Shown: positions 18,401 through 26,077, counted from the first letter of the stretch. The stretch is 64,000 bases of DNA from Streptomyces sp. ISL-43 (GCF_018614195.1 NZ_JAGGOT010000052.1:1-64000); one strand, 5' to 3'. Numbers and translations: made by a program. The notes: a model not told the origin generated them from the letters alone.

Positions 18401-18492
18401 ATCTGCGGACCCGGGTGCAGGCCCAGCTGGAGATCGTCAAGCAGCGCGGCGGATCGGTCGTGCGCCACCGCGCGGCCGCCGGGACGCACTGA
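15481..18492 (+). CDS. sbcC: Exonuclease SbcCD, ATPase subunit SbcC
   Basis: The 1003-residue SMC/Rad50-like protein has Walker A GPTGAGKTS at residues 35-43, two long Ala/Glu/Arg-rich coiled-coil arms, a zinc hook APCAVCGAEEHP with Cys518 and Cys521 near the middle, ABC signature LSGGE near residue 903, and Walker B LDTLFIDEGFGSLD. It drives the SbcD nuclease in DNA repair. ATG 15481 overlaps the sbcD stop. Confidence 0.95.
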   Translation: MRLHRLRITAFGPFAEPQEIDFDALSGAGIFLLHGPTGAGKTSVLDAVCYALYGSVPGSRQAPGTSLRSDHAAADTPTEVTLELTAGGRRLEITRRPEQDRPKKRGTGTTKDKAQSGLREYDGERWRALSRSHQEIGEEIEQLLGMSREQFCQVVLLPQGEFARFLRADEVARGRLLGRLFDTRRFAAVETLLGERRRTAEAKVRTGDERVLHTAQRLAQAAGDAADLRAWPLPRHQPGDPGLAGAVRAWAAVARCSARERLTVAEYALAAVEGRHAAARRAAEDARELDRLQRRHAETTRRAALLAEAAPERERVRALLDRARRGALVAPALELRGAAAGAHMAAAHAESVARAELPPQLAEAGAEQLAAVEQRLREDLGALGAARRAEQRSAEIGRERANLERESRAAEEQQQETAEWFGRWEATRAELAGRVDAAQQAATLAEQLAGKLEPARLHLHAAQRRDAFDADAERAGGELLTAREESTAAREDWLELKETRLRGIAAELAAALVEGAPCAVCGAEEHPDPARPAPGHVDRAAEDAAHARFEQAEERRAGVERRLAALREARTEAAAAAGDATTAELRELTADLSTRHAEAHAAAAGLHTARERLARAEREHAVRSSERLEAEVRAGARASRREGLDREQASLEAELALVRADAPSVAARAGVLEDRVRMVAAAAASLRRAEATAARLKEADGQLADAAFKAGFDTTEEAADAVLPEYERTALQRRMDAWQAEEAMLADRLGESDTAAAAVLPPAAPEEAEAYAAQAAAKLRTAGSAVDAARVRCKDLDGLSRQAEQELRALGPLREAYDRVARLAGLTAGTSADNERKMRLEAYVLAARLEQVAAAATVRLLRMSGGRYTLVHSDAKASGRGRSGLGLHVVDAWTGSERDTATLSGGETFFASLALALGLADVVTDEAGGMRLDTLFIDEGFGSLDDQALDEVLDVLDSLRERDRSVGIVSHVADLRTRVQAQLEIVKQRGGSVVRHRAAAGTH

Positions 18493-18507
18493 ATCCCGGT
18501 CGCGGGG

Positions 18508-18603
18508 GACATCCGGACGTGCGGATGCGTGGACGTGCGGACATCCGGACGTGTGGACGTGTGGACGTGTGGACGTGTGGACGTGCGGACGTGTGGACGT
18601 GCG
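18508..18603. repeat. Degenerate 9-bp minisatellite (GGACGTGTG)
   Basis: Between the convergent sbcC and DUF885 genes the sequence is a run of GGACGTGTG and GGACGTGCG units, with ACATCCGGACGTG variants at the start. It lies just outside both genes and directly before a terminator hairpin. Confidence 0.85.
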
Positions 18604-18643
18604 GACGGACCGGCGGCTCCCGTGTGAAGCCGGCCGGTCCGTC
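18604..18643. terminator. Bidirectional terminator hairpin
   Basis: GACGGACCGGCGGCT (18604-18618) pairs with AGCCGGCCGGTCCGTC (18628-18643) with one bulged base and a 9-nt loop, between sbcC (ends 18492) and the convergent DUF885 gene (ends 18676). Confidence 0.8.
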
Positions 18644-18675
18644 CGTCTGCCGCGCACGGGCCGACGTGGTGCTGA

Positions 18676-20400
18676 TCAGAGCTTCGACAGCTCGTCCACC
18701 AGGTCGTCCAGGCCCAGCGAACCCTGGGACAGCGCCGCCATGTGCCACGCCTTCAGGTCGAAGGAGTCGCCGTGCGCGGCACGCGCGTTGTCGCGGCCCA
18801 GCAGCCAGGCGCGCTCGCCCAGCTTGTAGCCGATCGCCTGGCCCGGCATCGAGAGGTAGCGGGTCAGCTCGCTCTCGACGAAGTCCGCCGGCCGGCCGCT
18901 GTGCAGGCCGAAGAACTCCTGGGCCAGGTCCACCGTCCAGTGCTCGCCCGGGTGGAACGGCGAGTCCGCCGGGATCTCCAGGCCCAGGTGCATGCCGATG
19001 TCCACGATGACCCGTGTGGCGCGCATCATCTGGGCATCCAGGTAACCGAGCCGCTGCTCGGCGTCCTTGAGGTAGCCCAGCTCGTCCATCAGCCGTTCCG
19101 CGTACAGCGCCCAGCCCTCGGCGTTGGCGCTGACGAGGCCCACGCTGGCCTGGTAGCGGGAGAGCTGGTCCGCGACGTGCGTCCACTGCGCCAGCTGGAG
19201 GTGGTGGCCCGGAACGCCCTCGTGGTACCAGGTGGAGACCAGGTCGTAGACGGGGAAGCGGGTCTGGCCCATCGTCGGCAGCCAGGTGCGCCCCGGACGG
19301 GAGAAGTCCTCCGACGGGTTGGTGTAGTACGGGGCCGCCGCGCCGCCCGGCGGGGCGATCCGCGACTCCACCCGCTTGACCCGCTCGGCCAGCTCGAAGT
19401 GGGTGCCGTCGAGGTTCTCGATGGCCTCGTCCATGAGGCCCTGCAGCCAGGCCTGGACCTCGTCCACGCCCTCGATGTGGGTGCCGTGCTCGTCCAGGTG
19501 GCGCAGCGCGTCCCAGGGACCGGCGCCCGGCAGGATCTTGGCCGCCTCCTCCTTCATCTCCGCGAGCAGCCGGTGGTACTCCGACCAGCCGTAGGCGTAC
19601 GCCTCGTCCAGGTCGAGGTCCGTGCCGTTGAAGTAGCGCGACCAGCGGGCGTAGCGCTCGCGGCCCACCGGGTCGGGCTGCCCCTGGACCGCGGGGGCGT
19701 ACACGTCGCGCATCCAGTCGCGCAGTTCCACGACGGCGGCGGTCGCGGCGGCGGCCGCCTCGTCGAGCTCGGCGCGCAGCGCCTGCGGGCCGCCGGCGGC
19801 GAACTCGGCGAAGAAGCCGCCGGTGGCGTCGCCCTCGGTGCCGGGCCCGCCGGGCTCGCCGGCCCAGCCGGTGAGCTGCTCGACGAAGGTGGCGGTGGGG
19901 CGCGGGCTTCCGTACAGGCCGCGGTCCAGGCCGAGCGCGAGACACTCGCGGTAGCCGGCGTAGGCGGCCGGGACGGCGCGCAGCCGCTCGGCGATGGCGG
20001 CCCAGTCCTCGTCCGTGTCGGCCGGGGTCAGGGTGAAGACCTCCCGGACCGCGTGCGCGGGGGAGTGGATGTTGCTGACCGCGCGCAGATCCTCGTCGGC
20101 TTCGTGGACCGCGAGTTCGGCGCTGAGGCGCTCGCGCAGCAGGCGGGCGCAGCGGCGCTCGACATCGCTGTCGGCGCCCGGCTGCCGCTCGGCGGCGTCG
20201 AGGAGGGCGAGCGTGGCGCGGGAGAGCTCGGCGGCCGCCGCACGACCCGCAGGAGAGAGGTCCGGGAGCTTGCCGGAGCTTTCGGCGATACCGAGGTAGG
20301 TGCCCGTGATCGGGTCGATGGCGATGAGCTCGTCGACGTAGGCGTCGGCGACCTGGCGGGGCAGCCGTGCGGAACCGTTGCTGGTGAGGATGTCTGACAT
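18676..20400 (-). CDS. DUF885 domain-containing putative metallohydrolase
   Basis: The 574-residue protein spans the whole DUF885 family. It contains YHEGVPGHHLQ with His393, Glu394, His398 and His399, an HExxxxHH-like zinc site, and AEGWALYAERLMDELGYL downstream, which supplies the family's further Glu ligand. Relatives behave as metallopeptidases or carboxypeptidase-like enzymes; the substrate is unknown. No signal peptide is visible, so it is probably cytosolic. Confidence 0.85.
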   Translation of the reverse strand: MSDILTSNGSARLPRQVADAYVDELIAIDPITGTYLGIAESSGKLPDLSPAGRAAAAELSRATLALLDAAERQPGADSDVERRCARLLRERLSAELAVHEADEDLRAVSNIHSPAHAVREVFTLTPADTDEDWAAIAERLRAVPAAYAGYRECLALGLDRGLYGSPRPTATFVEQLTGWAGEPGGPGTEGDATGGFFAEFAAGGPQALRAELDEAAAAATAAVVELRDWMRDVYAPAVQGQPDPVGRERYARWSRYFNGTDLDLDEAYAYGWSEYHRLLAEMKEEAAKILPGAGPWDALRHLDEHGTHIEGVDEVQAWLQGLMDEAIENLDGTHFELAERVKRVESRIAPPGGAAAPYYTNPSEDFSRPGRTWLPTMGQTRFPVYDLVSTWYHEGVPGHHLQLAQWTHVADQLSRYQASVGLVSANAEGWALYAERLMDELGYLKDAEQRLGYLDAQMMRATRVIVDIGMHLGLEIPADSPFHPGEHWTVDLAQEFFGLHSGRPADFVESELTRYLSMPGQAIGYKLGERAWLLGRDNARAAHGDSFDLKAWHMAALSQGSLGLDDLVDELSKL

Positions 20401-20412
20401 GTGGACATCTTC

Positions 20413-20660
20413 TTACGCGGAACGGGTCCGCGTCATCACCAACCAGCCCTCAGCCTGCTGACGTAGGGGGGAGCAGGGGGGTCGGTCCCACTCCTGGACG
20501 ATCAACCCGGTCTTGACGCGGGCGACTTCCCGGCGCGGGGTGAATGCGTCGAGGACCAGCCGCAGGAGCTCGCCGGGATCGGAAACGGTCACCTGTACGA
20601 GGTGGTCGTCGGGGCCGCCCAGGTGGAGGACCGCCCGCGACGCGGGGAGCGAGCGGACCG
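20413..20660 (-). pseudogene. Lrp/AsnC effector-domain fragment
   Basis: Minus-strand translation ending at the TAA at 20413-20415 reads SRAVLHLGGPDDHLVQVTV, ELLRLVLDAFTP and VARVKTGLIVQEW, the beta-alpha-beta-beta pattern of the Lrp/AsnC ligand-binding (RAM) domain. Upstream of about 20660 the frame becomes low-complexity Arg/Pro sequence and no HTH is found, so only the C-terminal half seems to remain. It ends 13 bp before the DUF885 start and is co-oriented. Confidence 0.45.
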
Positions 20661-20805
20661 CCCGAAGGGGCCGCGACCGCGCCGGTTGCGGTTCGCGGCC
20701 GGCGGGTCCTGCACCCGCCGGCCGCGCACCTGCTGCTACGAGGGCTCTCGACGCTGCCCGTACCGGCCCGGGCGGCCTCCACGAGCGTGGAGGCGGACCT
20801 GGAGC

Positions 20806-22278
20806 TCAGTGCTGGGTACGGGGCTGGGTACGGGGCTGCGTGCTCGGCAGACCGTGTGTCTCGCGCGGGAGGTCGTACGGAAGCCGGGAGCTGACCGGGG
20901 TCGCGTCCAGCCTGGCCGTGATCACCAAGGTGCCCTCCTCGATCTGATAGTCGAGGGGGAGGCCGAGACCGCGCATCGCGGCGACCATGCCGGTGTTCGA
21001 GGCCTGGGTGACGGCGTACACGCTGTCGCACCCGGCCTCGACGGCCATGCCGATCAGCCGGCCCAGCAGCTCGGTGCCGATGCCGCGGCGCTGCCAGTCG
21101 TCCTCGATGAGCAGCGCCACCTCGGTCTCGTCGCCGTCCCAGAGCAGGTGGCCCAGGGCGACGAGCTTGCCGGACGCGGTGGTCGCGGCGAGGGTGCGCC
21201 CGAAGCGCGGGCTCAGCAGGTGGCCGAGGTAGCGGTCGGCGTCGGCGACGGGGCCGTGGTAGCGCAGGCCGAGCGTGCGCTCCGAGCAGCGGTCGTGCAT
21301 CGCGCGGGCGGCGGCCTTGTCCGAGCCGTCGGCGCGGCGGACCGTGATCTCGTTGCCCTCGGGCAGGGTCAGTACGTCCTGGCTGCGCGGCACGCGCGGT
21401 CCGAGCCGGGCGTCGAGCTCGACGAGCGCGCGGGCCCGGGCGAACTCGGTCGGGGTGAAGGGCAGGTAGGGCCGCTCGATGGTGATCGCACCGCCGGACG
21501 GGTCGCGCAGCCGCATGGCCGTGGCCTCCAGGACCCCCTCGACCGGAGCGTCGGCGCCGGCGTTGGGCCGGCCGGAGAGGGTGGTCGCCGGGATCGAGTG
21601 GATGGTGCAGCGGCCGAGCAGCTGGCGCAGCGCGAGCGGCAGCTCGGCGGCGTCCAGTGCGGTGCGGGTGGCCAGGCCCAGGACGCGGGTCGGGGTGTCG
21701 ACGAGGTCGTGGGCATCGGCCCGCTCGATCCAGGTGCTGTGGCCGCCGGCGTCGGCGATGGCCCGGGCGAGGTCGCCGGAGGGCAGCTGCTGCGGGGCGC
21801 GCAGCAGGAACTCGTCCACCGTGCCGCCCTCGGGGAGCGGGTGCGTCTGGAGGGTCAGGATGTCGACGCTGCTGCGGGCGAGGGCCGTGCAGATCGCGGC
21901 GAGGCTGCCGGGCTGGTCGCGCACGGTGGTCCGCATCCGCCACAGGGAGGTGGTGAGCGCGGTGTCGGCGGGCGCGGCCTCGGAGTGCGCGGTGGCCCCG
22001 GCGTCGGGCCGCGCCGCGCCCGGATGGGCGGGCGCGGCGTCCGCGGGAGGCGGCGCATGGCTGTGGCGCCGTGCCCACCAGGTGTGGAACGCCGCCGTGA
22101 CCAGGAGAGCGACGGCCGAGGCGACGAGCAGGACCGGGCCGCGCGGACCGTGCACGACGAGGTTCGCGATGCCGTCGGCCACGGCGACGGCGCAGAAGAG
22201 GGCGGCGAGTTCGACGACGTCCCGGCGCCAGTGGTGGCGGTGGGAACGCTGGGCAGGGGCAGAAATACGCTCAGTCAT
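20806..22278 (-). CDS. Membrane-anchored ACT-GNAT fusion protein
   Basis: The 490-residue protein has two N-terminal transmembrane segments (residues about 20-70: DVVELAALFCAVAVADGIA, GPVLLVASAVALLVTAAF), an Ala/Pro/His-rich linker, an ACT domain (MRTTVRDQPGSLAAICTALA, about 115-185), a middle domain and a C-terminal GNAT acetyltransferase (IEDDWQRRGIGTELLGRLIG). ACT domains bind amino acids, so an amino-acid-regulated acetyltransferase at the membrane is inferred. ATG 22278 is used. The last residues are a TQPR repeat created by a duplicated GTACGGGGCTGG sequence. Confidence 0.75.
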   Translation of the reverse strand: MTERISAPAQRSHRHHWRRDVVELAALFCAVAVADGIANLVVHGPRGPVLLVASAVALLVTAAFHTWWARRHSHAPPPADAAPAHPGAARPDAGATAHSEAAPADTALTTSLWRMRTTVRDQPGSLAAICTALARSSVDILTLQTHPLPEGGTVDEFLLRAPQQLPSGDLARAIADAGGHSTWIERADAHDLVDTPTRVLGLATRTALDAAELPLALRQLLGRCTIHSIPATTLSGRPNAGADAPVEGVLEATAMRLRDPSGGAITIERPYLPFTPTEFARARALVELDARLGPRVPRSQDVLTLPEGNEITVRRADGSDKAAARAMHDRCSERTLGLRYHGPVADADRYLGHLLSPRFGRTLAATTASGKLVALGHLLWDGDETEVALLIEDDWQRRGIGTELLGRLIGMAVEAGCDSVYAVTQASNTGMVAAMRGLGLPLDYQIEEGTLVITARLDATPVSSRLPYDLPRETHGLPSTQPRTQPRTQH

Positions 22279-22472
22279 GCAGACCACTGTGACGCAGGGG
22301 TGTTGCGTGATCACGAACGATCTGTGACCGACTGGTTAAGGATCGATCTGGCCGATTTCGCGCCGTTTTCCGGCTGATTTCAGATGGCCGGGGTGGGGGG
22401 CGTGGTCGTGGCCGGGGCCGGGGGCATGGGCATGGGCGAGGCGGGGGGCGTGGGCGGTTTCGGGATCATCCG

Positions 22473-22698
22473 CTACTGCCCCACCCGTCCGGGCCGGAGC
22501 GTCCGCGTGAGGAGGACGCCCCCGCCCTGGGCGCCGCAGCCGCACGGTGAGCTCCCCGCCGTCTCCGTCGATCTCCACCTCGCCGTAGTACGGCGGGTTC
22601 TCGGACGGCGACATGCTGGCGAAGGGCGCGGACTGGCCGAGTGGGGCGCCGGGATCGCCCTGGGCGACGGCCTCCAAGACCAAGCGCATCGCAGCGGT
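22473..22698 (-). pseudogene. C-terminal fragment of a PhoD-like alkaline phosphatase
   Basis: The minus-strand frame reads QGDPGAPLGQSAPFASM, then SENPPYYGEVEIDGDGGELT and VRLRR. This resembles the end of alkaline phosphatase D proteins (a gEVxIDgxsGeLTVRLr beta strand). After a frameshift at about 22515 the next frame gives VLLTRTLRPGRVGQ and a stop at 22473, fitting the family's final strand. The catalytic core is absent. The matching N-terminal part lies at 25472-25882 in the same orientation, so the gene seems split and partly deleted. Confidence 0.6.
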
Positions 22699-22747
22699 CC
22701 GGGAGACCGCAACACACTGCCGAGCCTACGACGCGAGCACCGGCAAC

Positions 22748-23018
22748 ATGATCCCGGCCACCGTCGAAGAGTCATTCGAGGCGTGGGCGGCCCGGGGACG
22801 GGCCACGCTCATAGAGCAGGTCCCGGGTGAGCGCTGGATGGTCCACGTCCACCAGAACCGGTTTTCCCTCCTGAACGTAGAGGCCCCCGAGGCCGTCGCC
22901 GAGGAGATCCCCACACCGCCGGCGAAAGCTGCGGCGGGGGTCGGGCCTGGACGCCACACGCCACACGCCACACGCCACACGCCGGGACACCGTCACCCCG
23001 CCCATCGCTCCGACCCGC
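22748..23018 (+). pseudogene. Decayed ORF of unknown, possibly phage, origin
   Basis: From ATG 22748 the frame reads ESFEAWAARGRATLIEQVPG and RWMVHVHQNRFSLLNVEAPE, which looks like real protein. It ends in a low-complexity stretch caused by four copies of ACGCCAC (22951-22978). No family is recognised. It lies at the start of the DNA inserted between the two phoD-like fragments and on the strand opposite to phoD. Confidence 0.35.
22951..22978. repeat. Tandem heptamer ACGCCAC x4
   Basis: Four perfect head-to-tail copies of ACGCCAC, followed by a partial fifth. A unit of 7 bp shifts the reading frame whenever copy number changes, which could explain the frame change between the two decayed ORFs on either side. 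Confidence 0.8.
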
Positions 23019-23290
23019 TTGTATCTCGCTTATGTCGACCGTCGGTTCGGGCCGCTGCGGGTGCTCCCGGACGTTGAGGGCGCCACGATCACCCCGCGTG
23101 CGCAGCGCGGTTGGCGGGATGTCGTGATCGATGGGGACGGCGAGGGCGAGGGCGAGCGGTACGCGCTCACGTGGTCCCCGCAGATCGTGACCGAGGCCGG
23201 GGGCGGCGACCGCTGGTGTGTGCGGGGCGGCCCCGGCTTCATCCGGCTCGTGCGCTCCACCACCGACCAGGCGTCGATTGGCCCCTCTTC
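23019..23290 (+). pseudogene. Decayed ORF of unknown, possibly phage, origin
   Basis: From TTG 23019 the frame reads YLAYVDRRFGPLRVLPDVEG, GWRDVVIDGDGEGEGERYAL and GGDRWCVRGGPGFIRLVRST, a plausible globular protein. After about 23290 it degenerates into Arg/Pro/Ser shadow sequence. No family was recognised. It directly precedes the tape-measure-like fragment at 23309. Confidence 0.35.
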
Positions 23291-23308
23291 GGTGGTTCTA
23301 TCGGGTTT

Positions 23309-23520
23309 ATGGTCAACACGATCGGGTGCGCCGATGTCGAGGTCGTCGCCGACACCGCCGGCTTCTCCCAGGAGGTTCGCGCGGCGATCGAACGCGCCCC
23401 GGACAGGCTTGATGTCGAGCTGCGCCCGAGTGCTCAGAGGTTCCGGGCGAGAGTGCGGGAGCTGCTGCGGGCCCTGTCGGTAAACGTCGGCCTGAGCGCC
23501 GCCTGCACTCACCTCTCCCA
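23309..23520 (+). pseudogene. Possible N-terminal fragment of a phage tape-measure protein
   Basis: ATG 23309 opens VNTIGCADVEVVADTAGFSQ, EVRAAIERAPDRLDVELRPS and AQRFRARVRELLRALSVNVG. Many actinophage tail tape-measure proteins begin with a similar short strand (xxIGxAxVEVxADxxGFxxExR). The similarity breaks off where the opposite-strand HNH gene ends (23509), so only about 70 residues remain. The assignment rests on remembered family patterns and is uncertain. Confidence 0.3.
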
Positions 23521-24513
23521 GGAAGCCGTATGCCGCTCCCGCGCCACCACCGCGAGCGCCTCCCGCAGCTCCTGTGCACCGCGGCCGCGCGTCTTGAGGG
23601 CATGGCAGTTGGGACACAGCGCGATCATGTTGACCGGGAAGTCTTCACCGTCGTGCTGGAGATCGTGGACGTGGTCCACGTCGAGGATCGCCTCACCGGT
23701 CTCAGTGACCCCGCGAAACCCCGGACTTGTGCACCGAGGGTTCTCGCACCGGCCTTCGCTGCGCAGCATCACCAGCTCCCGCGCACGGTCGGAACGCTGC
23801 CTGCGGGTGCTGCTGACGCGCGTGGTGGCGGCGGCCCGGCCCGCCAGGTGCACCAGTTCGTCCACGCCCGCCCGGTAGGAGTTCACCCGGGAGCCGGATC
23901 CGGTGCTGTCGGGGGTGCCGCCGGCGTGCCCCGTCGCTGCACGGTGTTGTCCGTCGACGGCGACGATCAGGCTGGTGCGGGCCGCCGCTGTACGGTGTTC
24001 GCCGTCGACGGCAACGATCAGACCGGTGCGGGGTTCCGGAGGCTGGGCCTGCTGGGGGATGTCTCCGACCGCTGCGTTCTCGGTGCGTTCCTGGATGAAC
24101 TGCTGCATCCGCTCGATGCCTTGGACGGTCCACTTCCGTACGGCGGCGCTGTACGCCCTCCTGGTGGAGGGGCCGGTGGTGTTCGCCAGAGACAGCACCA
24201 GTTCTCGGGGATTCCACCCCAGCATGCCGTTCAAGCCCTGCATGGTGTCTCCGGGCCGTGCCGCCTCGAATGCGGCTCGCCCGGCGGGGGAGTCGTCAAA
24301 GGACATGAATATGACCGGCTGCCCCCAATAGGTGGTGATCTTGTCGTGCGGGTCATGTGGGAGGGGCACCCCCTCCACCTTGCTGCTGCCGACCGTCAGG
24401 CGCAGTTGCCCGAAGGGGTAGCTACGGATGACGGTTCCTCCCGGGTTGTCGATCACACCGAGGGGATTGACGGCTCGCAGGAAGGCGAGGCGTACGGATG
24501 CCGTGGGGGCCAT
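23509..24513 (-). CDS. HNH endonuclease family protein
   Basis: The 334-residue protein ends in an HNH nuclease domain: RSEGRCENPRCTSP, then ILDVDHVHDLQHDG and NMIALCPNCHALKTRG. Two CxxC-type pairs bind structural zinc and the DVDH-N-H residues form the beta-beta-alpha-metal site. The N-terminal 150 residues (ITTYWGQPVIFMSFDDS, LVLSLANTTGPSTRRAY) are unassigned. Residues about 160-195 hold an internal tandem repeat, RTGLIVAVDGEHRTAAA / RTSLIVAVDGQHRAATG. It could be part of phage packaging, restriction or homing. It sits inside the DNA that splits the phoD-like gene. Confidence 0.8.
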   Translation of the reverse strand: MAPTASVRLAFLRAVNPLGVIDNPGGTVIRSYPFGQLRLTVGSSKVEGVPLPHDPHDKITTYWGQPVIFMSFDDSPAGRAAFEAARPGDTMQGLNGMLGWNPRELVLSLANTTGPSTRRAYSAAVRKWTVQGIERMQQFIQERTENAAVGDIPQQAQPPEPRTGLIVAVDGEHRTAAARTSLIVAVDGQHRAATGHAGGTPDSTGSGSRVNSYRAGVDELVHLAGRAAATTRVSSTRRQRSDRARELVMLRSEGRCENPRCTSPGFRGVTETGEAILDVDHVHDLQHDGEDFPVNMIALCPNCHALKTRGRGAQELREALAVVARERHTASWER

Positions 24514-24613
24514 GTCGGTTTTCCTTTTCCGGTACGTCGCGGGCGAGTGGGCACAGCAGCGCCCCGCCGGTCGCGTGGTGCCCGGCGGGGCGCTGGCGTT
24601 CTCCGTCGGCCGG

Positions 24614-25180
24614 TTAGAGGCCGGTGGTGTCGATCTCGATGTTGAACGGCTCCGGGAGCCTGATGGGCTCGCCGAACGGGTGGGGTCCGTCTGAGGTGGC
24701 GTAGCCCTCGTGGACGGGCTCGGAGGAGAGGGTCCACGTGCCGTCGATGCGGTCTACGAGGAGGTAGAGCGGTACGCCGAACTGCCCGTAGCGGCGGCGC
24801 TTCTTGACCCGGTCGTCAGCCGCGTTGGACTCCGAGGTCACCTCGACTACCAGGAGCGCCTCATCCACCGTGAGGGACTTGGCGCCCTTGGCGATGGCCT
24901 GCGGGATGATCGCGATGTCGGGCAGGTACCAGTTCTCGGTACCCGGGAGGTCGAGGTTCCCCGACCCCTTGATGCATTTCAGCTCTCGGGCCCTGCGGGC
25001 GAGGCCGTCGCGGATCAGGTCCACGGTGTTCTCATGATCCCAGGTGGGAGCCATGATCTCGAATTCCCCCTCGATGAGCTGCGCGCGCACGCCGCTCTCG
25101 TTGAGTCGCTGGACGGCAAACTTGAGCGATGCCTCCCGGTCGACGGGGAGGTACTCGCGGTGCCGGTGCTGAGCGGACAT
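24614..25180 (-). CDS. Uma2 family (DUF820) putative endonuclease
   Basis: The 188-residue protein is a compact Uma2/DUF820 domain with a PD-(D/E)xK-like core: LIEGEFEIMAPTWDHENTV, NWYLPDIAII (Asp), LLVVEVTSESNAADDRVKK (Glu, Lys), then KRRRYGQFGVPLYLLVDR. The family is abundant in Streptomyces and its role is unproven; a nuclease is predicted by fold. ATG 25180 is preceded by open frame to 25423 that is not family-like. It is co-oriented with the HNH gene 100 bp downstream. Confidence 0.85.
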   Translation of the reverse strand: MSAQHRHREYLPVDREASLKFAVQRLNESGVRAQLIEGEFEIMAPTWDHENTVDLIRDGLARRARELKCIKGSGNLDLPGTENWYLPDIAIIPQAIAKGAKSLTVDEALLVVEVTSESNAADDRVKKRRRYGQFGVPLYLLVDRIDGTWTLSSEPVHEGYATSDGPHPFGEPIRLPEPFNIEIDTTGL

Positions 25181-25200
25181 CGTGGGTGCTCCCAAGGGGT

Positions 25201-25416
25201 CTACGCGGCGGGTACCGGTCGGGGGAATGTATGCCTGCCGGGGACGGGGCGTGGGTCCGCCGGCATGTTGATGATCGCGGTGATCGCGGTGTTGATCGCG
25301 GTGATCGCCGCGGCGAGGAGGCGGTGGACCCAGGGCGGTACCGGCCTGCCGGCGCAGTTGAATACGGCGGTCGGGGGCGGGTCGAAGCTGTGCAAGGTGG
25401 GGTTCCTCTCGTCCAC
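25201..25416 (-). CDS. Small ORF with one hydrophobic segment (uncertain)
   Basis: From GTG 25416 the frame encodes 71 residues including TAVFNCAGRPVPPWVHRLLA and AITAINTAITAIINM, a possible membrane segment produced by GATCGCGGT repeats. No clear RBS is present and no family is recognised. It lies between the Uma2 gene and the phoD N-terminal fragment. It may be spurious. Confidence 0.25.
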   Translation of the reverse strand: MDERNPTLHSFDPPPTAVFNCAGRPVPPWVHRLLAAAITAINTAITAIINMPADPRPVPGRHTFPRPVPAA

Positions 25417-25471
25417 CGCCCACGGTACCCGGCGCCTGTGACAGCGGCTTCGGATCCGGGGCGGTGGAGTG

Positions 25472-25882
25472 TTACGCGGCGAGGTTGTCGGCGGCGGCGG
25501 TGAGGACGAGCCGGTAGTGGACCTGCCGGCCGGGCGGGAGTCCGCGCAGCGTGGTGGTTCCGGTGAAGTCGGTGCCGGGACCGAGCAGCGGGCCGCGGTG
25601 GCGGCGGACGGCGTAGCGGAACGACTCGCTCGGGGAGGTCTCGACGTACATCCGCGCGGGGTGGTCGGAGCGCGTCCAGGCGGTGGCCGAGTGGGTGGTG
25701 ATCTCGCCGGACTGGACGCCCCAGAGGGCGTTCGGGCGGCCCGAGCGCACGAAGGCGGGGGCCGCCGCCGCGTGAGCCGGCGCGCTGAAGGCGCCGGAGA
25801 GGGTGGTGGACAGGGAGGGGCCCACCGGAACGGCGAGGGATCCGCCGAGCAGGGAGCGCCGGGTGTGCGGCAAGGGTGCCAT
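25472..25882 (-). pseudogene. N-terminal fragment of a PhoD-like alkaline phosphatase
   Basis: From ATG 25882 the fragment opens with a twin-arginine signal (HTRRSLLGGSLA ... SAPAHAAAA). The fibronectin-like N-terminal domain of PhoD follows: NALWGVQSGEITTHSATAWT, ARMYVETSPSESFRYAV, GTDFTGTTTLRGLPPGRQVH and YRLVLTAAAD. It stops at 25472, after 136 residues, where the metallophosphatase core should begin. The C-terminal end appears at about 22473-22698 on the same strand. A secreted Tat phosphodiesterase/phosphatase gene has thus been interrupted and deleted internally. Confidence 0.75.
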
Positions 25883-25993
25883 CGGTGCGTCACCAGAGGC
25901 CGGCGGGGACGGGCCGGACCAGTGCGCGGCCGTACACCGGCCGCACACCGGTCCGTCCACGTCGCGCACGCGAACCGTGCGTGAACACTGATG

Positions 25994-26015
25994 GGTACCG
26001 GTGGTCACCGGTACC
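25994..26015. terminator. Perfect 10-bp inverted repeat
   Basis: GGTACCGGTG (25994-26003) and CACCGGTACC (26006-26015) form a perfect stem with a 2-nt centre. It lies between the hydrolase (ends 26078) and the phoD start (25882), both minus strand, so it could terminate the former or act as an operator for the latter. Adjacent DNA (26021-26090) is rich in TCAACTGG/GGTCACTGG repeats. Confidence 0.5.
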
Positions 26016-26077
26016 GGTCCGTCAACTGGTCAACTGGTCAATGGGTCACTGGGGCAACGGCTCACTGGGTCAACAGG

